A DNA stretch of 64,000 nucleotides from Terfezia claveryi (lineage: Eukaryota > Ascomycota > Pezizomycetes > Pezizales > Pezizaceae): the NCBI GenBank assembly GCA_015179025.1, contig WHUX01000017.1:515197-579196 (forward strand), read 5' to 3'. This document shows, piece after piece, positions 21,768 through 32,318 of this stretch. Positions within the stretch are counted from its first letter, which is position 1. Each line of letters opens with the position of its first letter. The notes beneath the pieces were generated by a model, which was given only the letters and a program-made list of their open reading frames with translations, was not told the DNA's origin and searched no databases. The position numbers and the translations under genes were made by a program.

Positions 21768-22446
21768 TGTAATGAATGGTACTAGACAGTATTCATTCGG
21801 TACCGTTTATACAATCTATATCCGTAGGCACGGACATTTGTGTATTTCGGTTCTGCTGAGGTAAGACCTCAGAAGGGTAGGGAGATTACTATGTGGGACG
21901 TTCCCGGAGGGAACAGTAATTAACTGGTGTAATCTATCTTATATGATTTGTGCTATCTAAGCTATATGATCTTGATCTGATCGGAATATAGGCTTGCTTG
22001 CTCTGAAGGCTTGCTTGGTTGCTTCTTGTCTTTCTGTGGATTCCAGAGGGAATCCAGCAGCCTATTTATACTCCTCTGAGATCTGATGACTAAGGAATTA
22101 AATACAATAAAGGGTGGCACACCAGAAGGTGGTGCGCTGTACAAAAGAGGTCATGTGGCTATGGTAATGAGTCACATGCCTTAAACGATGGTCATGTGGC
22201 CATAGTAGTGAGTCACATGCCTTAAACAGAGGTTACGCGGCCATAATGAGGGTGTCTTCATATGGCAAGTGCCATGGAACTTCCCATGGTAGATTCCGCA
22301 TACTATAGACGCTTATAAAGCAATAGGAGGTGGTAGAAGGCTAGTCCTTCAACCGAGAGGCTTAGTTACATAACATAGTAGTAATATAGGAAATACAAAA
22401 GTATATAATCAATTATATAAGCAATGAAATAACGTTCTCCATTACA
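21768..22446 (-). repeat. 3' LTR of Gypsy A
   Basis: 679 bp bounded by TGTAATG...CATTACA. It is nearly identical to 30028-30704. It is preceded by ATATA (21763-21767), the 5-bp target duplication also found after the other LTR (30705-30709). The purine-rich GTGGGGAAG on the minus strand just inside it is the polypurine tract. Confidence 0.93.
22062..22270 (-). promoter_or_regulatory. U3 promoter: three 41-bp repeats and TATA box
   Basis: Reading minus, three imperfect 41-bp units (starts on the + strand at 22149, 22190 and 22231) carry GGCCACATGAC-type words, and two carry TGAGTCA (a Gcn4/AP-1-like site on the + strand). They lie upstream of TATAAATA (about 22062-22072). The same arrangement is present in the other LTRs of this family. 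This is the expected U3 layout for an LTR promoter. The identity of the binding factors is inference. Confidence 0.5.
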
Positions 22447-22474
22447 CTTCCCCACATAGAAGGATTTCCTATCC

Positions 22475-22860
22475 TTACTTCTTTCGCTCTGCCATATTGG
22501 TTTCCATACATCCTAAGATTTGATGCATTGTTAATATATTAGCATTAACATGACTATCCTTAGTGTTTCCTTGACTCATGATTCTATCTCGTTCTTGTTG
22601 GATAAGAGCTTGGGTCTCATCTCTGGTTCGTGGTCCTTGTTTTCCTTTAGTCCTTCGACGTCTCTTGAATATATCTTCCATACTTCCGGTCATCCAGAAG
22701 TCTTGGAGAATTTCGGTGGTGATATCCTTAGCATTTACCCAGGAATCATATTTAGGAGTGTATCCTAGCCATCTGACCTTATATTGTCTTTCTCCAGTTC
22801 GAGGAGCTGTTCTGAATTCTAATACCTTTTCAACTTCATAACGATCGTCTTTAATTGGTC
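22475..22860 (-). pseudogene. Gypsy A chromodomain and C-terminal extension
   Basis: The minus strand reads YEVEKVLEFRTAPRTGERQY, KVRWLGYTPKYDSWVNAKDI and TTEILQDFW, a chromodomain with its W-L-G-Y core. It presumably directs integration to marked chromatin. A basic extension follows (MEDIFKRRRRTKGKQGPRTR...ETNMAERKK). Confidence 0.82.
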
Positions 22861-24304
22861 CTGGTTCCTGAGATTGTCTGTGAGGGAACTGGGTAGGATC
22901 GTTTTTATAGTAAGGTTTGAGTTTGTTGAAATGAAAAGTATTATATATGAGGTGGAGGTCAGGTTGACTGGATAGGTCTAGGCTATAGTTATTGCGTTTC
23001 TGATTACTGGAAATAATGGAAAATAGGCCTAGCTATTTTGGTTTGAGTTTGGGTGAGATATTCGATAGGTTGATATTTTCTGAGGAAAGCATAACCTGTT
23101 GTCCAACTGAAAATTTGGCTGTATTGGGTAGTCGTTTGTTTGCTTGAGATGCTTGAGTCTTCTTGGCGTCATATAGGTTTTTAGACGTTACCTCATGACG
23201 TTCATTTGCGGGTACATATGCATTAATGGGTTATGGAAGTATCGATACGCCAAGATGTGTATTAAATCCAAATAGTGTGGAAAAGGGACTATTCTGTCTA
23301 GCGGCATTATACCTAGAGTTAAGTTTCAACTGTATCTCTGGTAGTTTCTGTAGCCAATCAAATCCTTCGATTTTACAGGCTCTTGCTACTTGTAGAATTT
23401 CTTTGTTCACAATTTCCGATTGTCCGTCTGTACGTGGATGATATGCGGTGGACGGTTCCAACTTGATTCCTTTATTCCTAGCCCAATCTTAAAGTGCGTT
23501 GACATAAAAAGAGTGTCGCGGTCAAAAACAATACAGAAAGGGTATCCCATAGTCGGGACTACATGAGTATCAAAGGTACAGTACATTGTTCTGCTGTGAA
23601 ATTATCTGAGACAGGAATAAGAAACTTGAATCCTGATTGTCTATCGACAATCGTCCAAAGTCGTGAAATACAAACTACATGATCTTCTTCAACAGGAATA
23701 TTCGGGTACAAAATTGAACACTTAGTAAACACAGGTGCTACTTTGAGAAAATCCATCGATATGTCAGTCCATGGCCTTCTTGGTACATGTAATGGGGTTA
23801 CGAGTCCAAGTGGCGCCTTGTTGGAATACTTTGTCCGTTGACAAGTATCACAACTTCTGATATAGTCCTTAGTTGGTTCTGCAAAGGACTGGCAATCATA
23901 TCGGTCAGTAAGATATTTCATCGTTTTTTCAATGCCACCATGAGCGGTTGCTTCATGTGCGTCTTTAATAACCAATTCGAGATAGTTCTTACCTTCATGT
24001 TAAAGGTAGAGGGCAAGACTAGTCTCCATTGTCCTTGTCGGTTCTTGACATACAAAAATCCGTCTTTTCTTCTATGATCCTTACGATTCACAAAGGTATC
24101 ATAATAGTTCTTCCAGATAGGACATACTCTCATGCATGATTGATATGCGGCTTTCATACCTGTTCCTTGGTCAAGCCAGTGTGTGATGAAGTAGTCCTTG
24201 TCGTCTTCCCATCCGTCGCTGATATGCTTCTCTTCAATGAGCTTGTTGAGGGTCGGTTCGATCCTTGTATTGAAGTCATTGATGGTGGGTTTCTTTCCTT
24301 GCAT
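22861..24304 (-). pseudogene. Gypsy A integrase
   Basis: The integrase N-terminal zinc finger is seen as KDAHEATAHGGIEKT (His pair) and CDTCQRTK (Cys pair). The catalytic core shows Asp in WTIVDRQSGFK, Asp in CIVFDRDTLFMS and Glu in YHPRTDGQSEIVNKE, the D,D-35-E arrangement. The preceding segment (24304-24077) includes DGFLYVKNRQGQWRLVLPST, typical of pre-integrase linkers. Frameshifts occur near 23975 and 23560, and a stop near 23230. Confidence 0.85.
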
Positions 24305-25420
24305 GTAGAAGCATTATGTCCTGAGAACTTACAGAAATCACAACGCTGTCTGGAGGTCTTGGTGTCTTGAATGAAAGAGGGTAGATCTTCGTCAATGGCT
24401 ACTCGCTTTTTAGAACGAGTGGTGACGGCGGCGGTGTTGATTGGAATTGCGTTACTGCTGCTAGCAGTTGCAGCTGGTTGTTGAGGTGCATTCCATGGTT
24501 GTTGTGGGGCAACAGGAGTATTCATGATCTCCTGTTCCATTTGTCGGTTGGTCATCTGTTCGGTAGGGTTACTGAACTGAATGCTGGGTTGGAGAGTGGG
24601 TTGTGTCGGCTTGTTGGCAATCCATCTTTTTGCCCATTCTCCGATTTCCTGGATAGCTTCTTCCGGCTGAGAGCTGGTGGAGGTGGATAAGCTGGCGTTT
24701 GTTGTACTGGTGCTAGTTCCTTTTGAGGCTCATTTGCGGATAAATATGCGCAATACGAGTCGTAAGGAATTCCTTCTCCTTCTTAAGAACTGAGGCTGTC
24801 AGGTCACAGTTCAAACTGCCATGTCCGTGGTGGTTGCAGATTGCACATGTTTCGACGGTGAACATGCGGTTGTTCATGGCGTGGGAGCTGCCATGAACTG
24901 GACAGTAAAAATCACGGCAAAAGGACCAGTGCATCCTTTTGTGTTGTTGCCAATTGCTATGAGCCAGGTCGATAGCAATTTCTTTCGCTTCTTCAGGAGC
25001 GAGGGTATTTTGTTGTGTGCTTTCAGAAGATGGAGGCCTATATCTTAGTCCAAGAACTGTTAAGGTTTGTTCTTGTTTATATTGGGTACACGATCATACC
25101 CGCTGAAAACTTCTTCTGGTATAGTAGATAGAGTCTCATCATCTGAGGACTCTTCTTCCTTCATCATGTCATATTCGCTTTCTTCATCCTGGATGCCCTC
25201 GAAGTATGGACAGAAGATATGGTGTCCAAGTTCTTCGGCTCTTCCACGACATTTGTTGAAGTCGCAGTCGACATGCTTGAAATTGATAGCTCCGCGAGAA
25301 ACCATATTGTTCTGAGTAGGGGTTTCTGGTGAGTGGAAAGTTCTTAAAGCGTTGGTAGAGATGTTGCGGTTGTAGGTATGGTTAGGAGGATCGATGCTGT
25401 TGGAGATATAATCGTCCTCG
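24305..25420 (-). pseudogene. Zinc-knuckle-rich spacer between RNase H and integrase
   Basis: About 1.1 kb separates the RNase H core from integrase. It reads HVDCDFNKCRGRAEELGHHI, then FCPYF and an acidic stretch up to a stop at 25060. In shifted frames CRDFYCPVHGSSHAMNN and CAICNHHGHGSLNC (C-x2-C-x4-H-x4-C-like) follow. Then come a Gln/Ala/Pro-rich linker and CDFCKFSGHNASTC (C-x2-C-x4-H-x4-C). Several zinc-binding motifs at this place in pol are unusual. The same blocks are recognisable in A' (49668-49925, 50235-50519), so they belong to the family. I recall C...C-GRAE-GHH-CPY-like segments from other fungal Gypsy polyproteins. Confidence 0.6.
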
Positions 25421-26843
25421 GTGGTGGGAGTGTCCAAGTATTTATGCTTTCTTGATAGAGCGTCTGCTATCAAATTTTCCTTTCCTGCGGTATGCTGTAT
25501 GTCTGTATCAAATTCCATTAGGTAATCTTGCCATCGCCTCAATTTTTGACTTGCAGGCGTTTGAGTATGGAAGGTTACTAACGGTTTGTGGTCGGTAAGG
25601 ATAGTGAACTTGTGACCTCTCAATTGTGCTTCAAAAAATTTTAATGAGTCAATAATCGCTAATAATTCCTTTTGAAAGGTAGGATAATTGAGTTGTGCTG
25701 GATTAAATTTTCTAGAGTGGAAGCATGATGGTCTGATGTGCGTCAACGGTCCTTGACCTATCCAAGATCCTAGTCCTACATCACTAGCATCACAGACTAA
25801 ATATTTGGGTTCAGTAGATTCATTATTCCAGGGTTTTAAAACATGTGGGGAATTCACGAGTTCCTTGAGTTTTTCAAACGCTGCGTTATGAGTATCTGTC
25901 CATTCCCATTTCTTTGTTTCTCCTTGCAGTTCTGACAGGGTGCTTGCATACGATGCCAAGTCAGGAATAAATCTGCTGAGATAATTAACGATTCCAAGGA
26001 ATCCTCTAAGATCCTTTTTTCTTGTAGGAGTTGGAAATGTTAATATAGTAGTCCTCTTCTTCGGGTCTACATGTAATCCATCTGATGTCAAAACGTGTCC
26101 TAAGATTTCCAATCTTGGAGTAAAGAACTGGCATTTGCTTTCTTTGAGATAAAATTTCTCGTCCTGTAGACGTTGAAGTACTTTCTTCAATAATTCTACA
26201 TGTTCTTCATACGTTTTAGAGAATATAATAATATCATCAATATAGATGATTAAATTTTTATAGACCATGTCCTTGAAAATTTCATGCATAACGCGAACCA
26301 TGGTAGCTGGTGCGTTACGATCCCCTTGTTGCATAACTCTACTTCTGAAATATCCCATGTGACATAAAAAGGTAGAGTGTTGCTCAGATTCTTCATCGTT
26401 CCTGATATTAAAAAATCCGTCGGCTAAGTCGACCTTAGTCCAAATGGGATTCTCCGCTACTAGTTCAATTGCTTCATTAATATCTGGCAATGGGGTGTGG
26501 TCCGGTTCGACGCTAAATTGCGGTCTCGACAGTCATTGACATGTCTGGCTTCTTCCGGTTTATCTCGTTTAGGGATAGTGAACATGACTACAGCATTTGT
26601 GTCATTTTCTACTCTATATATGCGACCTGATGCTTCTTCTTCGACTAATTTGTCATGGATTTGTTGTCTAAATCGATGTCCTGAGGGTCGCCATTTTGGT
26701 ATCCAAGTAGCTCCTGCTTTTGGTTTGATAGAGTGATTAATTTTTCTTAGTGGAGGTAATTCCCGTGGAATTGTCTTGGGAAATAATAAGGGAAACTCCG
26801 TTACAGGGTTGAATTGTTTCTGTACCGTAGAAACAGCTGTCAC
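25060..26843 (-). pseudogene. Gypsy A reverse transcriptase and RNase H
   Basis: RT motifs are FTIPKRDKPEEARHVNDCRD, then KVDLADGFFNI, MQQGDRNAPAT, NLIIYIDDIIIFSKT (catalytic YIDD) and LGHVLTSDGLHVDPKK. The tether reads GFLGIVNYLSRFIPD. RNase H has LVCDASDVGLGSW and ILTDHKPLVTF, with GKENLIADALSRKHKYL at its end. A 476-residue frame (25060-26490) is open. A one-base change near 26490-26520 separates it from the N-terminal RT part. Confidence 0.92.
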
Positions 26844-27049
26844 GAGTTCTCTTTCTGAATCGGTTTCTCTGCATCACTAATATTTTCCCAATTATCCGGT
26901 TCACTATAATCTGTGACTGATTCACAGCTGACCTATGTATACGCTGATCTTATACCATTCGCCATGGTTCTAGATCCCTTCCATACACTTAGCTGGAATC
27001 GTGGAATTTTTCCGGCTGGATAGTAACTGGTTCCTGATGGGCAGGAATT

Positions 27050-27370
27050 ATTGCTCGCACTTTGCTGAGAGCAGGTTCTCTAGTATCATGTCCCATCCAG
27101 TCAAATGAGCTACATAGAACGTTCGTTCTTCTACATAACCTATCCAATCAAGTTTGATAGTACAAGCTTTGTCTATCGTTCCTTTGAGCCTTTAATTGCA
27201 GTACTTAATGATTTCTTCTCGATACTTCTAGTCGGTATTTTGTACAGGTGTACAAATTGAGAATTGATTAAGTCTCCTCCCTTCGTTTGGAGATCAATTA
27301 AAGCTAGTGCGGGGTGTTCGTTAGCTTAACGAATACCTTGCTAAAATCTGGTACCTGTCTTGAAAGGTCG
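27050..27370 (-). pseudogene. Gypsy A protease-like domain, non-canonical
   Basis: The minus strand reads VFVRPNEHPALALIDLQTKG, then GDLINSQFVHLYKIPTRSIE, then IKGSKG, DKACTIKLDWIGYVEERTFY and VAHLTGWDMIL. This has the outline of a retropepsin-like domain between gag and RT, with the closing hydrophobic-Gly-x-D segment. The expected D-(S/T)-G is replaced by DLQTKGG. A' shares this (52192-52416). I recall similar DLQT..GGDLI sequences in other fungal Gypsy polyproteins, so it is probably a clade feature. Confidence 0.55.
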
Positions 27371-27439
27371 TTCCTTGATTTTATCCTTGTTGTTTTTATC
27401 CTTGGTGGCTATCGGCATAGCTAAATCTTGTGCGGCTGT

Positions 27440-29200
27440 ACGCATGGGTACCTTATTTTTTCGTTTCCTACAGTCCTTGTAGGAGTGTCCAGGGTTCAAC
27501 ACCATAGACATTTCTTGTCTTTAATTAATTGCATCTTCGTCTTCTGATCCAATTTTTTTGTGATGGTGTCCCAATCTGAGTCCTTCCGATTTTCTGTGTT
27601 GGGTTTGGTGTTGGGATTGCTGCTAGGATTAAATCCTGTTTTTTGTCGTTGATTCTGGTCCCTGCGTGGACCGTGACTTCGATTTTCATTCCGAGGGTGT
27701 TGTCGTCGGATGTATTTGTTGTGGATGTGGGGCAATATCCTTTTGGAAGCTTCATATGACTCCGCTTGATGTACGAGCTGATCATATGACCATTCTTCTT
27801 TGATTAAAGGAATTAATGTAGCTGACATATATGGCGGCAGGTGATTAAGAAACTTTCTTCTTTTTACTTCCTGGATATTGATTGTTTGCCATCCTTGTCA
27901 ATCAATTTGATTTGCATTTCAGTAAGCCAGTTGGCAAACTGTTTGATTCCCATGTGACGTCCATCCTTGTATGTGTGCTGTCTCCCATCGTTTCCACAAA
28001 ATGTCCTTACTAGTAGAGGGTATCAGAAAATCCCTTAGCGCTAGTATGAAACCAAAGAATGTCGCATTCTTTCCTTTTTCTCTTAGGAATTGATTATAAG
28101 TAGTAAGTGCCTTCCTTCCATTCTGAATCCAACAATTTCCAAAGCTGAAGCGCCTTCCAAATCTATTCTTTTGAGAACAAACCAACGTTGCATTGCTGTG
28201 GCCCAAGAGTCAAAATATTGTGAGTCTTGCCATTTTTGTCTTCTCCTCTTAATTTTTCTGGCATATCAATCTTTATTCCTTTTAAAGCATTCGTTGCTTT
28301 ATGGTTACCCTTGTAACCATTCCTGTTGTAGATTCCCATTGCTGGTGTTCAACTGATTTTCCTCGTTTGGGTTTTCTTTTAAGAGTTTGACTTGCAACTG
28401 ACGATGCCTTATCAGAGTCCGAGCTATCATCTCCGCTATCATCGGGGTCTCGTCCTCCTCCTTGCGTTTTCTGCTTCTGTTGGTCTAGTCTGTATCTAAT
28501 CATCATCGTCTTTGGTAATTCTATATCTTCTGGTGGTTGGTCTTTGTCGTCTGGTTCTTTGGCTGACCCAGTCCTCCTTTCTGGTGTTCAGTACTCGACC
28601 TTTGCCTTTCGATTGATCTTTGGTGTTCTCAGGAACGCTCTGAAGTTCTTTGCTAGGATTGAAAAAATCCTCCGCGGTATGTGCTGATTCTTCTAGATGA
28701 GTGCCGCTCATCATGAATGCCATTATTTCTTCCCAGTTATTTATTACCCAATTCGGTTTCCTTAAAAGTGGTACAACAGGTTTCCTTAATTCTTTACTTA
28801 AAAATGCGTTCATTTCTAAGTCTTCTTCTTTGAATGGGTAAGGTGTTAGCCATAAGTAGTGTTTTGCTACGGCTTCCATTAAGAGTCGAGTATCATCAGG
28901 ATGATACTGTTGGGCATGTCCCATTGAGCGAGTATATTTCAAAATCTCCTCAATTGTTGGAAGATGTCTGTTCCAAAATTCTTCTGGTGCGAGAGGTAAA
29001 GCCATACTAAAATATAGTTTGGTTCCTGCTCCACCTGGTTCTCCTATTTCTATATCGATGGGCAGATTTATTTCCCCTTCTGTGTTAGGAATTATAAATC
29101 TGGTCTTTCTGGGAGTTTCTTCTACTAATTTCTTAATATCTTCGGGTAACATAGTTAACCGTCTCGACCTCTTAGTCTTCTTACTAAGTTCAGACGCCAT
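27440..29200 (-). pseudogene. Gypsy A gag
   Basis: The likely start is ATG at 29198-29200 (MASELSKKTKRSRRLTMLPE), reading to 28496. It then continues in other frames through 28506-27919 and 27828-27496. The zinc knuckle lies at the end: KKCLWC, then (after a frame slip) NPGHSYKDCRKRK. The protein is charged, with a structural region FYSMALPLAPEEFW-like and HAQQYHPDDTRLLMEAVAKH. It contains at least three frame changes. Confidence 0.72.
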
Positions 29201-29217
29201 TATGTCTGATTTCGTCA

Positions 29218-29802
29218 TCTGTCGCAACCAAATGCAGCTGGTTATGCGATACGATCGTCGAGTTACTTTTCTTCTTTGGCACCTTTCTGTGCTGATGGTG
29301 TGGTGGCTGATGATCCTTATGATCTCCGTTCGACTGACGGTTCTGTTGGCTCGGTGGCTCACGAGGCTGGTGAGGCTGGATGTCAGGATCCTGATGTTTC
29401 TTATGGTCCTGGTTTTTCTTCGTCTACTGGTCTAGAATCTAGTTCTAGTTCTTCCGGCAAGAGTGTCACTTTTCTGATTGGTGTGTTGAGGTAGACGTTG
29501 GGGGCGCAGAGGTATTGGTAGAGATGTCTGGGCCTAAGGAAGGTTCTGATGGAGGTAATTCTTTTCTGGAGGAAATGGCTGCAGTGGAGGCAGCGAGATT
29601 TGAGCCTTGGGATTGTGACGCTTGGTTGTTTAGACCAATTATTCCTGGGACCTGGGGGGCCGGTTTTTCAATGGTGTACTGGATTTACAGGTACAGATGT
29701 AATGGCGGTTGCCAGGAGTGCAAGATGAGTTGTCAATCTTATTGGGAAAAGTGTTGTGAACGAGGGTGGGATTGTTTAATGTGGGATACCACTGCCCGTT
29801 AG
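29218..29802 (+). other. Antisense Cys/Trp-rich ORF in Gypsy A leader
   Basis: On the strand opposite to the element, one frame runs from after a TGA near 29208 to a TAG at 29800-29802. It has no stop except a single 1-base (T-run) deletion near 29478 that shifts it once. It reads SSLAPFCADGVVADDPYDLR, DPDVSYGPGFSSSTGLE, then SDWCVEVDVGGAEVLVEMSG, PKEGSDGGNSFLEEMAAVEA, and a Cys/Trp-rich end with CNGGCQECKMSCQSYWEKCC and WDCLMWDTTAR. In A' the T-run is intact and the two halves are fused (54379-54702), with the same final stop position (54877-54879). No ATG starts the frame, so a spliced or non-AUG start, or chance, must be considered. Confidence 0.42.
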
Positions 29803-30027
29803 AGCTCTGCTTAGCTTGCTTCTAAGTCTTTTGTTGATGTACTGCAGTTGAGAGTCTGATGTCTCGTTTGTTGGATTTTGTTGGCTAGCTAGTTGAATAA
29901 CGATATCGATTTTATATGTGCACTTGGTGTCGAATTGTATACACTTGCGTGAGTGTAATAAAGGTATCCGAAGGTTGATCAGGCCTTGGATTTAAGAGTA
30001 AAGATTAGGTAAGTGAGTTAAAAAAAA

Positions 30028-30704
30028 TGTAATGAATGGTACTAGACAGTATTCATTCGGTACCGTTTATACAATCTATATCCGTAGGCACGGACGTTTG
30101 TGTATTTCGGTTCTGCTGAGGTAAGACCTCAGAAGGGTAGGGAGATTACTATGTGGGACGTTCCCGAAGGGAACAGTAATTAACTGGTATAATCTATCTT
30201 ATATGATTTGTGCTATCTAAGCTATATGATCTTGATCTGATCGGAATATAGGCTTGCTTGCTCTGAAGGCTTGCTTGGTTGCTTCTTGTCTTTCTGTGGA
30301 TTCCAGAGGGAATCCAGCGGCCTATTTATACTCTCTGAGATCTGATGACTAAGGAATAAATACAATAAAGGGTGGCACACCAGAAGGTGGTGCGCTGTAC
30401 AAAAGGGGTCATGTGGCCATGGTAATAAGTCACACGCCTTAAACGATGGTCATGTGGCCATAGTAGTGAGTCACACGCCTTAAACAGAGGTCACGCGGCC
30501 ATAATGAGGGTGTCTTCATATGGCAAGTGCCATGGAACTTCCCATGGCAGATTCCGCGTGCTATGGACGCTTATAAAGCAATAGGAGGTGGTAGAAGGCT
30601 AGTCCTTCAACCGAGAGGCTTAGTTACATAACATAGTAGTAATATAGGAAATACAAAAGTATATAATCAATTATATAAGCAATGAAATAACGTTCTCCAT
30701 TACA
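30028..30704 (-). repeat. 5' LTR of Gypsy A
   Basis: 677 bp, TGTAATG...CATTACA, followed by TSD ATATA (30705-30709). It is nearly identical to 21768-22446 by eye, which argues for recent insertion. Confidence 0.93.
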
Positions 30705-32318
30705 ATATACCATATTATGGACTATAGTAAGAGTTCTCGGATGGTCCACTCCTAATACCTTCTCCCTCTTAGCCAATACCCGCTCATACCACTCCAGTGC
30801 TTTTCCATACTGCCCTTGCCTGCAGAATATATTTGCCATATTATGGATAATAGTGAGAGTATCTGGGTGGTCCCCTCCCAATGCCTTCTCCCTCCCAGCC
30901 AATACCCGCTCATACCACTCCAGTGCTTTGCCATACTGTCCTTGGTCATTAAACACTAATACTATTTCATGAACTGTAGTGAGAGTGTTTAGGTGGTCCA
31001 CTTCTGATGCCTTCTCCCTTCCAGCCAATATCCGCTTATACCACTCTAGTACTTTGCCATACTGCCCTTTCCTGCTGAATATATATATCATATTATGGAC
31101 GGTAGTGAGAGTTTCTGGGTGATTCACTCCTAATGCCTTCTCTCTCTCAGCCAATACCCACTCATACTACTCCAATACTTTTCCATACTGTCCTTGGTTG
31201 TAAAACACTGATGCTATTCCATGAACTGTAGTGAGAGTGTCTGGATAGTCCACTCCCAATGCTTTCTCACTCTCAGCCAATACCTGCTCATACCACTCTA
31301 GCACTTTGCCATACTGCCCTTGCCTGCCGAATATATATGTCATATTATAGATAGTAGTGAGAGTTTCTGGGTTGTCCACTCCCAATGCCTTCTCCTTTCC
31401 AGCCAATACCTGCTCATACCACTCCAGTGCTTTGCCATCCTGCCCTTGCCTGTGGAATATATATGCCATATTATGGATGGTAGTGAGAGTGTCTGAGTAG
31501 TTCCCTCCCAATGCCTTCTCCCTCCCAGCCAATACCTGCTCATACCACTCCAGCGCTTTGCCATACTGTCCTTGGTTGAAAAACACTAATGCTATTCCAT
31601 AAACTGTAGTGAGAGTGTCTGGGTAGTCTACTCTTAATACCTTCTCCCTCTCAGCCAATACTCGCTCATACCACTCTAGCGCTTTGCCATACTATCCTTG
31701 CCTGCCGAATATATTTGCCATACTATGGACAGTAGTGAGAGTGTCTGGTTTGTCCACTCCCAATGCATTCTCCTTCCCAGCCAATACCCACTCATACCAC
31801 TGTAGTGCAATATCATATTTCCTATGGGCTTGGTATACCTTACCTAGCATATATCCTCCCCTCAATAACCCTTCACCCACTATTATTATGGTTTTCATAT
31901 GTCCCCATACTTTAGCAATATGTACTATAATATACCGCTCAAGGTTCCAGTCCTGTAGTACTCTTATCTTAACAGTAGTAACTACATTTGATACTATCAT
32001 TAAAGCCTTAATCACTTTTTTCTGCTGTTCTTCAGGTTCCAGTCACATTCAAGCTCACATATATACTAGTAGATAAATATTGAAACTATCATCTCTTTGC
32101 TTTCACTTTGCCATTGAGTATGAAAATAGAATTTGAAGAGAATCATCCAAACTAGTATCTATAGGAAATTGTGAGCAAATATGTAATGTATACTTCAAAA
32201 GGTGCTTTATATACCATATTCTAGTAACTTCATCCCTTGCCAAATAAGCTCTTCTAGAATATCTTTATTATCTATAAATCCATACAATAGTAATAACTCC
32301 GCCATTTCTAGGATATCT
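30705..32318 (-). pseudogene. NLR2, 5' part (end of NB-ARC region and TPR units)
   Basis: The minus strand continues NLR2 on the far side of element A. From about 32318 it carries a segment homologous to NLR1 11800-12240 (AELLLL..FIDN.DI.EELIWQ, then RVLQDWNLERYIIVHIAKVW and VGEGLLRGGYMLGKVYQA). About nine TPR units follow (31780 down to 30710). Stops such as KVLE*YEW fit G-to-A change in TGG. All the N-terminal lipase-like and most of the NB-ARC domain are missing. The homology ends at the truncated Gypsy copy C' near 32312-32320. Together with 20532-21767 the array has roughly 14 units. Confidence 0.85.

Larger units (their letters stand above)
21768..30704 (-). mobile_element. Gypsy element A (chromodomain Ty3-type), 8.9 kb
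   Basis: Complete LTR retrotransposon with 679/677-bp LTRs and 5-bp TSD ATATA. Order on the minus strand is 5' LTR (30028-30704), leader, gag with zinc knuckle, protease-like domain, RT, RNase H, zinc-rich spacer, integrase, chromodomain, polypurine tract, 3' LTR. The chromodomain after integrase places it with the chromoviruses. Coding frames carry a few frameshifts and stops, so it is inactive, but it is far less mutated than A'. It interrupts the TPR array of NLR2. Confidence 0.93.

Noticed and set aside
29019..29435. Hydrophobic 138-residue + strand ORF over Gypsy A gag
   Set aside because: It overlaps the sense gag coding region and has the composition of an antisense shadow. Only the neighbouring Cys/Trp-rich frame is retained as a candidate.
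21768..30704. Interpretation of element A as two separate insertions
   Set aside because: Matching 5-bp duplications ATATA, same-orientation LTRs and a full gag-pol order show one insertion.
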